The position numbers and the translations under genes were made by a program. From Russula earlei (lineage: Eukaryota; Basidiomycota; Agaricomycetes; Russulales; Russulaceae): a stretch of DNA of 16,736 nucleotides. The notes under the pieces were generated by a model. It did not search any database, had not been told where the DNA came from, and was given only the letters and a program-made list of their open reading frames with translations. The stretch covers positions 1 to 16,736 of the forward strand of contig JAGFNK010000999.1 in NCBI GenBank assembly GCA_025769875.1, given 5' to 3'. Of the stretch, positions 1 through 8,805 are shown one piece after another (the first letter of the stretch is position 1; each line of letters starts with the position of its first letter).

Positions 1-1
1 A

Positions 2-517
2 CGCCTCAAGGTCAGTCAACCAATAAAACATTGATGTGCGTCTCGATGCCCCCTGAAGCCTGAAGGAAGTCCGCCGACGGGGATTGCTACCGACGGGCCC
101 GATCACTTGCCATCGCCGACGACCCCACCCGAGCCCCAAGCGCACTTTCAGGAACGGCGGAGGATGGGGCAATCTCACCACGCCAGCCTCCCCTCGGCGC
201 TCGAGAGAGATTTGTGGATCAGATTGGAATTTGTCGTCAACGCGCCAGTCGGAAGTTGTCATCCACATCCAAGTCGAATTCCGGGATGCTCCCATTTCCT
301 TTTCCTTGGAAAGACTCTCAAGGAAGGCCAAATTTATCTTGCCGAAGTACGGGTCACAAGTACGCATGAAGGGCAAGTTGGCGTGATTTTTTGCCACCAA
401 GTAAGTAACGTCGATTCCCTGGAGCGCTTGTAGCGTGGAGCGATCGGAGATGCATAGGGTAAATGTAATATTGAGGATGCCAAGAACAAGGACTTGGAGG
501 GCGTGCTCGTCGTCGTC
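2..517 (-). CDS. Unassigned partial open frame, weakly C2-domain-like
   Basis: I do not recognise this with confidence. On the minus strand one frame stays open for about 172 codons from 517 to the left edge, preceded by an in-frame stop and by a plausible splice acceptor (a T-rich tract ending in TTTGAG around 518-530). It reads GIDVTYLVAKN, then LPFMRTCDPYF at about 325-395, which resembles the first strands and the DPY calcium-loop motif of C2 domains. The expected downstream C2 strands do not follow in the same frame; another frame offers a short IPEFDLDVDD stretch near 260-290. This could be an exon of a truncated gene, a decayed C2 protein with an indel, or chance. Two plus-strand frames are also open across 84-433, so openness alone is weak evidence. 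It lies downstream of VPS25 on the same strand. Confidence 0.22.
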
Positions 518-628
518 TCAAATGTAACCAAAAAAAATGGGTACGTGCAGGTATCCAGTTTACAGGCTAGAAATGCCCCTACGTGTACATGCATGCCCCA
601 CAACCCCTCTAACTATGCACCTTCAAGG

Positions 629-1388
629 TCACTTGGCACTGCGCGGGAAGAACCGAATGCCATCCCCGTCCGATATATTGATAAGCTGGGCACGGCCACT
701 CTTGGCGAGGATCGCTATCGCCGCAACAGTGCCCCAGGGACCCCGAGAGCACAGACCGGTCGGGAGTGTCGGATATCTCGTAAAACGTCAGGATCGTGTT
801 CAACTGTCCCGTTTTGGTCGCCTGCAGAGGGGACACGCGATGGATCCCCGAAAAGGTTTGTATTGTATATTCGGCGGAGCACGAGGTGAAAGGGGGAAGG
901 GTCCGCGTGAGTCACAAATGCATGACGTATGCTGGAGCAAAATGGAAGGGGTTTTGAGAGGAGAGGGGGAGGGGGGAGGAAGAAGTGACGGACACGGACC
1001 CACTTGTGGAGGACCTCGGCCCACTCCTCTGGCAGTCGCCAACGGAGCAAGGCGACGCGCGTCTGCCTCGCGGGCTCGTACGCCGCGAGGCTTTTGCCGA
1101 CCATGGCATCGAGGATGTGAGAGAGCAGTTCCGGCTTCACTCTCCCTGTTCACGTTCATCTGTCATCATCACGAGGCGTCGGCGGGTTCGTTGTCCATCA
1201 TCGTCAGTTTTCAGTCAGGGCCGCGTAAAAAGGGGGAAGGGGAGTCTCACAAAGAGGGACGACGACCCACGATTGATCCTCGGATTCTTCAGCACCTTGT
1301 CCCACTCGCCACCGGCGGATACCTCCGCGTCCTCGACGCGCAGGACGAACAGGCCGTGGTGGCGGGCATAGGCCAGGAGCATGAGGAC
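629..1388 (-). CDS. VPS25: ESCRT-II subunit VPS25, 5' exon missing, two frame breaks
   Basis: VPS25 forms ESCRT-II with VPS22 and VPS36 and recruits VPS20 for cargo sorting into multivesicular bodies. Three minus-strand exons are visible: 1388-1271, 1139-1000 and 821-629, with introns 1270-1140 and 999-822. Exon one reads LLAYARHHGLFVLRVEDAE and ends KNPRIN. Exon two carries LLSHILDAMVGK, AAYEPARQTR and RLPEEWAEVLHKW. Exon three has GQLNTILTFYEI, then AILAKSGRAQLI and the C-terminal SDGDGIRFF that ends this family. These cover the two winged-helix domains, about 150 residues. The N-terminal 30 or so residues, with the Pro/Phe-rich segment that contacts VPS22/VPS36, are absent; the first visible exon begins right after a splice acceptor (AG at 1389-1390) beside a repeat element. 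Exon three needs one extra base near 741-744 (C4 run) and another near 719-724 to stay in frame; with both, its length becomes 65 codons exactly. Identity is firm; functionality is unresolved. Confidence 0.85.
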
Positions 1389-1400
1389 CTATGTTTAAAA

Positions 1401-1460
1401 GTCCGGTCCATTGCCATTGGACCGAAAATGGACCGCGGATAACCAGACCGGACCGATGGC
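1401..1460 (+). repeat. Left GACC-rich terminal segment of candidate element
   Basis: It contains GTCCGGTCC, GGACCG (1419-1424), GGACCGCGGATAACC (1430-1444) and GACCGGACCG (1446-1455). It is similar, in inverted orientation, to 3079-3126. The interleaved GGACC/GGTCC units resemble the subterminal repeats of transposase-bound element ends. Only 10 bases separate its outer edge from the VPS25 splice acceptor. Confidence 0.5.
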
Positions 1461-1812
1461 AACCGAAGTGTAGCTGTGTCAGCGGTATCCGCGGTGCGTT
1501 TGTTTCGTTCACACACGCTCTCTCATCCTCTCCTCCCTCTCCTTCCCACTAAACCTCTCTCCATGGCCAACATGACTACCTCCCTGGACAAGCCTCCACC
1601 TCATTACCCATAGCAAGCCACATTCCTGACTCAGCTGGAATGGATTTGCACGTGCGGTATTTCGTTTTCGTTTCTGTGGCTACTTTGTTTTAATTTTTAC
1701 ACCACCACTCAGTATGTCAGTTGTCTCCCATTCGCTTACCCACGTGTGCCCTGTGGCTCGCGCACTCGGGCCCCTATACCTCTATCCAACCCTCAACTAT
1801 ACATATCACTTG

Positions 1813-1980
1813 CATTGCCAGCCACCGCCTCTTCATCTCCCGTCGCCGCCCCAGTCTCGTCCGCCGCCATGCCCTCACTCGTCTCCTCTCCGCCTGCGTC
1901 AGCCACAGCCTCCGCGCTCCCAGTCTCAGCCTCAGCATTGCCAACCGCCTCTACGTCTCCCGTCGCCGCCCCAGTCCTCG
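1813..1980 (+). repeat. Two direct copies of a ~45-bp C-rich unit, 120 bp apart
   Basis: CGCCTCTTCATCTCCCGTCG with its continuation GCCGCCCCAGTC (1826-1856) recurs as CGCCTCTACGTCTCCCGTCG and the same continuation at 1946-1976, exactly 120 bases later and with two mismatches. The homology extends a little to both sides (1813-1860 and 1936-1980), which indicates an old internal tandem duplication inside the candidate element. Confidence 0.75.
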
Positions 1981-2740
1981 TCTCGCGCTCCGCCACACCT
2001 GTAGCCTCAGCCTTGCCCACCGACATCTTAGCGCCGCCCGCCGCCTCAAGCCCAGCTCAATTGGCCATCGCCACCACGCCCTCAGCCTCGTCCGCTGCCG
2101 TTCTGGGTCTAGTCCCAGCCACCGCTCTGCTTCCTGACCACGCCGCCCTCTCACTTCCGTCGCTAGCCATTACGCCGCCTCGCACCGCCAAGAAAGAACG
2201 CACAAATAACCGGAAAACGAAGAGCCCGCCGCTGCCTCAGAAGAGCAGATGTCACAACGCCGCCTCGCAGAAAGAACATCAGACCCTGCCACTACGCCGA
2301 TGTCACAGGAGAAGCCGCCGACGCAAGCACCATGCCGCACAACACCTCCCCTTCCATTGCATCCCCGCCCACACGTACGCCCTCATCCACGCGTGCTGCC
2401 ACCACCTGCAGTGGCGAAGACCTCGTCGCCGCGGCCACGAGATGATTACCAGAGACCCGTTCACGTCTTGTTTTTGGACACTGATCACACACTCTCTAGC
2501 TCAACAACTACAGCAAGCGTTCGCAAGGCGAACCACGCCGTCCACCACCTCTTGTCTCGTCACCCACTCGCGCGCTATCGTCAACACGTCCCACTGCCAC
2601 CTGCTGTAGAGACGACCCCGCCATCTCGCCACCGCCCTCACCCTCTTCTCCGTCGCCTCCATCTCCCACGACCCTCACCCTCCGGCGCCGCCACCCTCTC
2701 TCACCACCGCCCCTCGCTCTTGCCGCCATCGCCTCTGCAA

Positions 2741-2764
2741 GACAGCAGCAGCAACAGCAGCAAC
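2741..2764 (+). repeat. CAG/CAA microsatellite
   Basis: A short run of CAG and CAA triplets, roughly seven units, lies inside the C-rich interior of the candidate element. It would read as polyglutamine or polyserine in different frames, but no supported gene covers it. Confidence 0.7.
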
Positions 2765-3078
2765 ACGGCCGACGCTTGGCAACACCACGAGGTGCGACGA
2801 CGCATTCGACACGCCGCGAGCACGCCTCATCCCCTCCCTGCTTCGACACACCACACCCGCGTTCAACACCTTCGACACACCGCAAGGCTCAGACTCGGAC
2901 AAGGACGTGTCACACACTCGATCGTCCTCGGACACGGATCCCGTACCCGTACAGGAGATACAGCAATGGAAGGAACATAGTCACAACTGCAGAGCACATA
3001 GATAATAAACTACGCGTTCATATCTGTAGTATGTAGCACACACCGCAATAATATAATGTTTACATTATTATAAATGCA

Positions 3079-3126
3079 TGGTCTGGACCGGTTATAAACT
3101 GGTCTGAACTGGTCCAGTGACCGGTC
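3079..3126 (-). repeat. Right GACC-rich terminal segment of candidate element
   Basis: The plus strand reads GGTCTGGACCGGTTATAAAC followed by CTGGTCTGAACTGGTCC and GACCGGTC. Its reverse complement matches the left terminal segment imperfectly, sharing GGACC, GACC and ATAACC at similar spacing. Further GGCC/CCGG-rich sequence continues to about 3165, so the true border may lie outside. Confidence 0.5.
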
Positions 3127-3179
3127 TATGAAATTCATGAACCGGGCCGGGCTGGTTTCCCGAAGGTCACATGGTGTCA

Positions 3180-4149
3180 TAGTGGGAGAGAGGTACGGCG
3201 GTTGCCATGGGCCATGCTCAAGATTCTCCAACCTTACAATGCCTCCTCCCTCAAAGACAACCTAGTCAATGGGAAGAATGAGGGGAAGAGGTGTGGCATT
3301 CAATCCCTGTTTCCTGCACCTTCTCTTGTTATTTTTGAGCTCGGACACTCCCCAGCATTAAATTGAAATCCTTGCATTGTTTTCCATGACAATCTTGTTA
3401 TTTTCGAAGTAAATAATTCTTTACTTCACTCTTGCTTATGGTGCTCGTCAGGGCTCCGTAGATATAGCGTACGTCAATGGATATATAGAAGACAAACTGG
3501 CGACAGTGGCCATGGTCTAGCGGACACTCTTCAACTGTTTCACGGCCTTCAGCTAGAAGCAGAAAAATAAGAGAACTGATGACCTTGACTAGCAAGGTCA
3601 TTCGTCTGCTCTAGAAGTTGCCCATCGCTAGTTTATTTGTCTCGCAAGACGGTGTTAACCTCGGGTTCTTATCTGGGTCAAACTTTGGACTTGATGTCGC
3701 TGAATGCCCGAGGCGTGGGGTAAGAACTGCCGACACAACCGTAACTGGCACTGCCCGTTCGATTGGCCCTGCTTGCTTTGTTCCGCAGCTCTTTCAAAAA
3801 TTTGAAAGTTTGTAGGGGCATATGAGATCAGGCCCTTGCTAGCCGGGACTGCAACATGACCAGTCACAATCTCACGATCGCGGGGTCTTGTCGGAGGTTG
3901 AAGCGATTGAAGGGCATTAACAAATGACATGGACAGATTGGGGACATATTTACGGAGAAAAAATTGGCCGAAACAGTTGTCGATTGTGGGATGAGATGGG
4001 TGACACGTGGGAAGCAAACAGAACGTATTGTAAGCAGTGGACAAGGATAAGGGGTAGCGCATGCTGCAATGCGAAGGGCGTCCCAATGAGCTGTACACGC
4101 TGAACTGTCTGTTTTACCGACCCATCTTCAAGCGTTGTGCACGTTGAAG
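3180..4149. other. Intergenic stretch, no recognisable gene
   Basis: About 970 bases separate the candidate element from mS38. A 147-codon minus-strand frame (4098-3655) and short plus-strand frames are present, but none shows a family motif, a credible splice pattern or coding-type composition. I looked here on the minus strand for the missing first exon of VPS25 (a Pro/Phe-rich FPPFF-like segment) and did not find it. Confidence 0.6.
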
Positions 4150-4968
4150 CTATGAAAGGACATCAGACAAAATGATCAAGAGAAATGATAAAATGAAAGG
4201 GAGGCGCACCCTTCGTCGCTTCGTCAGCCTAAGATGGAAGCCATGATCAGAATCACAAGAGACATGGACGAACTTTACGCACTTGTGCTTCTTCATCTTC
4301 TTCCTCCGCTTACGCTTAGTACTGTCCAACTCGACGGCTAGATCATCGAGAGGACTGCTCTCGGCCGGGTTAAGTCCTAGCCGGCGCAATGTGGCATCCC
4401 AGCTGACAGCGTTGTTAACGGCGTTCATCGCCAGCGTGCGAGCAAGGAGCCGCGCGGCGTCCGCATCCGCCTCGGGAGTTGTCTCGGGTGGGTCTTCGAG
4501 AGTCGCCTGCGCGGTGATGGCCGAGGCGGTGGCGGTGGACGATTGCTGTTGTGTGGGACCAAGAGCAAGGGTAGGTGAGGTGTTGAAGAGTGCGGTAACG
4601 GGTTGGGAGAGGACGAGCGGGCGGTGCTGCGCAAAGAATTGGTGGAACCGCAGGTCGGTGCCGCTCAGAGGTGGATGAGACGCCAGAGCAGTTGGGGCAG
4701 AAGAAAGGGTTGAGGAGGAAAGCGGAGAGGGTGAACCGGATGGGGATGCTGAGGGATCATCGGGCAAGGACGGAGAGGCTTGTTGTTGGGTGTCGGGATT
4801 GGCTGTGCCCGTTTCGACGCGGGTGGGCGACTGTGCGCTGGCAGGAGGGACGACTTTGGGAGGCTTGGACGAGTTGAAGAAGCGACCGCCAGGGGGCTTT
4901 GAGAATAGAGAATAAGCTCTTCTCGATGGGGGTTGGATAGGATGTATGAATCTGTGGATGTGGAACAT
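4150..4968 (-). CDS. COX24: Mitochondrial small ribosomal subunit protein mS38 (COX24/AURKAIP1 family)
   Basis: mS38 is a fungal and animal mitoribosome protein whose basic C-terminal helix sits near the decoding region; yeast Cox24 is needed for COX1 expression. Translation starts at 4968-4966 with MFHIHRFIHP and an Arg/Ser-rich mitochondrial presequence (RRAYSLFSKPPGGR). A long Ser/Pro/Thr-rich variable region follows, then NAVSWDATLRRLGLNP, and finally the diagnostic DSTKRKRRKKMKKHK. A 54-bp intron (4282-4229, GTGCGT...CTTAG) interrupts directly inside this motif; splicing joins KKHK to LTKRRRVRL, restoring the KKHKLxKRRK-type signature. The spliced product is about 254 residues. The tail after RVRL is hydrophobic (FILSFLLIILSDVL), which is unusual for the family. 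The conserved C-terminal motif makes the assignment firm; most of the middle is not diagnostic. It is divergent from IML2. Confidence 0.88.
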   Translation of the reverse strand: MFHIHRFIHPIQPPSRRAYSLFSKPPGGRFFNSSKPPKVVPPASAQSPTRVETGTANPDTQQQASPSLPDDPSASPSGSPSPLSSSTLSSAPTALASHPPLSGTDLRFHQFFAQHRPLVLSQPVTALFNTSPTLALGPTQQQSSTATASAITAQATLEDPPETTPEADADAARLLARTLAMNAVNNAVSWDATLRRLGLNPAESSPLDDLAVELDSTKRKRRKKMKKHKCVKFVHVSCDSDHGFHLRLTKRRRVRLPFILSFLLIILSDVLS

Positions 4969-5129
4969 CTCGAGTCGAGTTCAAGAGAGCTCGCGTCACC
5001 CACCGCGCTAATCAAACACGACGGACACAACCACAACACAACACACTCCTCCAAACTATTTATATTTCAGGTCGAATCCTTCGCACAGATCACTACCCTA
5101 ACCCCGCTCGTTACCCTTCTTCTTCCTTG
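4969..5129. promoter_or_regulatory. Shared divergent promoter of mS38 and IML2
   Basis: Only 161 bases separate the two start codons, so both promoters and both 5' UTRs must fit here. The region has an A/C-rich block (about 5021-5050) and ATTTATATTT near 5059, which could serve as a TATA-like element for the plus-strand gene. No specific factor site can be assigned. Confidence 0.5.
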
Positions 5130-8029
5130 ATGGCAATGCCCACTCAATCAGACGAAACTATCGCCGACCTCAAGTCTGCCACTGCCGGTTTCGATCTCAT
5201 CTTCTCTAATGAACTAGAAAAGGCCGAACAGCTCTTCAGGACGAGTGATTCTGCTCTTCATCTTCTTGGTTCCGGCGCATGTGCCTTCCTTCAGGCTGCC
5301 TTGAGCTTGGAGGTGCGTCCGCTCTTCATCGCCGCCGTCGAGGGCATGAATCATGCCCTATCCCCCTTTGTCTCCAGGATGGTCTCATCTCCGAGGCTTC
5401 AAGGCTCTTAGAACAGGCAGAAGCTGGCGCGAAGAAGCAGCTCAAGAACTCAAAGAACCTTAGGCAGACCGGTCGTTTTCCCGCTGCAACGGAATGGGAG
5501 ATTATCTACTCCGACTGCGTCATTCTCCTCGGATTGACCTACGCTTTGAGGTATGCTCCTTGCTCTTTTGCTTGCGTTCCACCATTCAACGTGAATGCAT
5601 GTCGGGCAACCCTATCTGTTCGGTCCGCTTACCCACAAACGCGATGACAGTGAATCTTACTACGGCTATCTGCAGTGTTTGTGAGTTTCACCACTATCGC
5701 ATAATCTGTCACGCTTTACCTACATGTTACCCTTCCACAGGTATTCACTGAACAAGTAGGCGACCCCTTGTGTCCTCTCTCTCTCCCACCGCTCACGTGA
5801 GCAAATTACCTCAAAAGCGCACACTCTCGTTATGCAAAGTAAGTTTTCTTATATTCGTGTTTCTACTCACTCACCATCCTTCTGTAGGCTCTATAAGATT
5901 GTGTTTCCTAACGGTCTTGACATAGATGAATCCCCAGCGCCGTCCAACGCGTCCTCACGTCAGGGCTCACTTCTCAGTGTTGCGGCGCAGCAGGTGCTTT
6001 CCAGCCCCTCGACGCCGACGAGTGCCATCTCCTCAGCTTCCTCAAAGTCGACCAGCTTCTTTGGTCGCTTAGGCTTATCACGCGCTGCGACACCGAGTGG
6101 CGCCTCAACGCCAACGAGCGTCGCGCCACCGGTCGAGGACGGCCCAATTGAGGATATGATCGTCTCGGGCACCGCATTTGGTCTGTCCTGCGTCCCTTTG
6201 CGCTCTCGTCTCTTTCCTCTCATAGATTTCTCCTCGTACTGATCAAACGATGGCAGGGCACGGGCTCTTCAACCTCGTCCTCTCCCTACTTCCGGCAAAG
6301 GTTAAGTGCGTACGACCATCGCTGCCCCATATGGGTAGAGCTGACATCGCGTGGCGCGTAGGAGCGTTGTAGGATTCTTCGGATTCAACCATGACCGAAA
6401 ACTTGCCCTCCGCGCGCTCGCCGTTTCCGCTAATGGTAGCGATGTGCACTCAGTCTTCGCTGGCCTTGCGTTGATGACTTACTACGGTGTCGTCCTGCTC
6501 ATGTCTGGTTTCCAGGCAGATGAGAAGTACATTCTCAAACAATACAGTGCAATTGTTGACAAGTGCGTACATACCTATCCTTCTCTCTCCCTGCTAAGGC
6601 CAAGCAATCTGCAGGCTCGAAGCGAAATACCCCACGGGGACTCTATGGATCCTGAACCGAGTAAGGACGCCGGGTTCTTATGTGGTGTCATTTCTCCAAG
6701 CTTAAAATCCGTCTATCTACAGGCAAAAATCTCCCGTATGTCTGGTGATCCTGAGGGAGCTATTGCCACACTCCAAGCTGGTCTTGCGCCCGACCGAACG
6801 AGTGTGTTCCCTCAGGCGGACGCGCTCCTCGCTTTTGAGCTCGCATGGGTCTTTTTATCCCAGCGCCGCTATGAAGACGCTGCAAAGATGCTCATGCATA
6901 TGACCGAAATCAATACCTGGTCCCATGCCACATATTATTTTATTGCGGCAGGGTGTTATTGGTCGCTTGGCAACTTGGAAGAAGCGCAAAGGCTGCTCGA
7001 AGCGACTCCAGCGCAGATTGACAAGCGTAAGATCGGAAACAAGGACCTACCAACGGAGGTTTTCATCAAGAAGAAGTGTGCGTGGTTCTGTAAGAAAAAT
7101 GAAAATTATGTATTGACTTTGGGTGCCTCCGCAGTGGCATTCTGGAAGGGGAAACATGTGCGACGTACAGGTTCTGAGGAGGGCTGGATACAATCTATCT
7201 CCATCAGCCCTGCAGAAGGCATGTCTCCTGTACTATCCTTTCGCATCATTCTCATGAAAATGCAGAAATGGCCATCTTCTGGAACACTCATGCGCGCATC
7301 ACGCCTGCTATTGCCCAAGCACATATCGCCGAGCTCTTGTCCGTGGCACCACCTGTCACGCTCCCCACACCATTCGAACCCGCGTCACCAGCCACCAACG
7401 GCATACACGATACACCAGTGCCCGTCCGGGCACCGCTAGACATGCCTGACGAACTTGCCCTGCGATCCCTCCTCCTTGGCATCATGCACCGCGCAGCTTG
7501 GTGCCTCACCGAGGCGCGCGGGTTCCTGCGCGACGCGCACTTGCGGTACGCGAAGATCCCGAGCTCTGGTAGTACCTGGATCGGCGGTGTCGCACTCTTT
7601 GAGCTCGCGGTACTCGAGCTGCGTGAGGCGCAGCGGCTCGAGAATGAGGACGTCGCCATGTTGCGCGCCAACGCAAGTGAGAAAAGTTCGGTCAGTAGCT
7701 CCAGCTCGAGCGATGAGGGTAGCAGCAGTGTTGTAGGTGGTGGTAGTCGGAGGCCCAAGAAGGAGATGGCAGGAGTGTATGGCATAGGCGGTGGAAGGGC
7801 ACCCAAAGTCCGCGGGATGGAAGAGCTACGCGTTCGTGTTGGAGCTCTTGGGCTTGGCGATACGACGCGCACGCGTTGGGCAAAGGTTCTCAAGGAGGCA
7901 GGGGCGATGCTCGACGCGGCCGTCAGCCTCTCCGGGAGCGACGTCGACTTGAGCTCGCGGCTGGAGAGCCGGATCGCGATGCTGCGCGACGAGATTGCAC
8001 TCAAACGCGAGATGCTCGGACGGCGGTGA
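5130..8029 (+). CDS. IML2: IML2 / TTC39-family outer-membrane TPR protein (DUF3808), 12 exons
   Basis: Yeast Iml2 is a mitochondria- and lipid-droplet-associated protein needed to clear inclusion bodies; the animal relatives are TTC39 proteins. Start ATG is 5130. Exons: 5130-5312, 5378-5550, 5651-5680, 5741-5755, 5818-5838, 5888-6180, 6257-6305, 6362-6562, 6615-6660, 6723-7077, 7135-7218, 7266-8029, giving about 737 residues in one clean frame. Family landmarks: LIFSNELEKAEQLF near the start; YLQCLYSLNNAHSRYAKLYK assembled from four tiny exons; AFGHGLFNLVLSLLP; VVGFFGFNHDRKLALRAL; FAGLALMTYYGVVLL; YPTGTLWILNRAKISRM; YYFIAAGCYWSLGNLEEAQR; LPTEVFIKKK; EEMAIFWNTHARI; and a C-terminal block from DELALRSLLLGI to the end. 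A Ser/Thr/Pro-rich insert lies in exon six and a Ser-rich, Gly-rich insert in exon twelve, both typical variable loops. Intron 11 (7219-7265) uses a GC donor. The identification rests on motifs spread over the whole length. Confidence 0.92.
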
Positions 8030-8805
8030 AGATCGACCGACGTACGCTTGCATGATGTTTCGTTCATTCTTTTTGCTTTCATTTGGTGCTGCGGGGACCT
8101 TTGCAATAAGTTACAGTCGTTATCGTCTTGACGATCATAGAGTGGGCAGTATAGATGCTTCGATGGAAGGCTCAAGAGTGCAGGCCACAACGTACAATGT
8201 TTCATTCCAACCTCAACGGACTCGTCAGATCTAAGCCTTCAGTACTTCAGTTCCTGACTTGATGGCGGCAAACAGTTCATGAGCCTGAGATATCCCGCAG
8301 ATAACAGCGTCACTCACTGTCATGTCATTGGGCTCGGATCACATCGCAACGACTTGGATCCCCAGGTAAGGTGTCTGCATCTGCCTACTATTTGGATAAT
8401 TCCGGACACTCTTTCTCACCCGATGTACATGGCGTTGATGCTTCTCTTCTGATTTGACACCGCGCGCACGCACATGTTACTGTCCTTCAGGCGAGTACCG
8501 GCATGTTAGCTCCGCAATTTATCATACCGCAGCCAACTACAAAGTGAAGATTGTTAACAATATGATATCGCGCGCTCTCGCGCTATACACTCCACCGTCA
8601 TTGCTTGGTGTTAGATACAAACCAGTCATGAGGTGATATAATACATAATTTTTGCCAGGAGTACTCTCATTGGATGTCGTCGAATCATGTCGTAACGGTG
8701 GGGGGAACTTCTCTCCTCACCCGGACGTCATATTATTTCAAATCCGAAACCTCGAACGCGACGGGACTGGTGAGCCAAAAGCACAAGTGGGACGCAGACT
8801 GCCCT
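8030..8805. other. Convergent intergenic region between IML2 and the URI-like gene
   Basis: About 780 bases form the two 3' flanks. I see no conserved coding segment, tRNA or snoRNA box pattern. A perfect 12-base palindrome, ATTGTTAACAAT, lies at 8550-8561, followed by a CG-rich CGCGCGCTCTCGCGC run; neither can be given a function. Confidence 0.6.

Larger units (their letters stand above)
1395..3150. mobile_element. Candidate non-autonomous DNA transposon (hAT-like or MITE-like)
   Basis: The stretch is bounded by GACC-rich sequences in inverted orientation: 1401-1460 on the left and 3079-3126 on the right. Reverse-complementing the right end gives GGACC..GACC..TATAACC, which lines up with the left GGACC..GACC..GGATAACC. 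CTATG occurs just outside both ends (1389-1393 and 3125-3129) and could be part of a target duplication, but the exact borders are not fixed. The interior (about 1740-2980) is strongly C-rich and G-poor on the plus strand, holds a 120-bp-period repeat and a CAG/CAA tract, and has no transposase motif. Open frames there occur in all three plus frames with Ser/Pro/Ala/His-rich translations, as expected from skewed composition and not from a gene. Other options are a solo relic of a larger element or a host low-complexity region. Confidence 0.45.

Noticed and set aside
1714..2980. Long forward frames of 287 and 243 codons, Ser/Pro/Ala/His-rich
   Set aside because: Openness occurs in several frames at once and follows the C-rich composition; no domain, no splice logic and no conserved motif.
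3053..3068. Inverted repeat ATAATG-TTTA-CATTAT
   Set aside because: A six-base stem in AT-rich DNA near the element end; too short to call a terminator or element terminus.
3424..3510. Plus-strand AYGARQGSVDIAYVNG, vaguely like the aspartic protease substrate-binding turn
   Set aside because: Isolated, no catalytic Asp motif nearby, and the frame stops soon after; chance resemblance is likely.
3655..4098. 147-codon minus-strand frame between the element and mS38
   Set aside because: No recognisable family, poor start context and no supporting splice sites.
4283..4678. 131-codon plus-strand frame opposite mS38
   Set aside because: Shadow of the mS38 coding strand with no motif of its own.
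5127..5129. TTG at 5127 as start of IML2
   Set aside because: The ATG at 5130 is the next codon and gives the usual start; TTG starts are not expected in fungal nuclear genes. The same reasoning sets PNO1 at 11079 and the oxidase at 14782.
7288..8205. 305-codon minus-strand frame
   Set aside because: It is antisense to the last exon of IML2, whose motifs and splice junctions are clear; the frame is a by-product of GC-rich codons.
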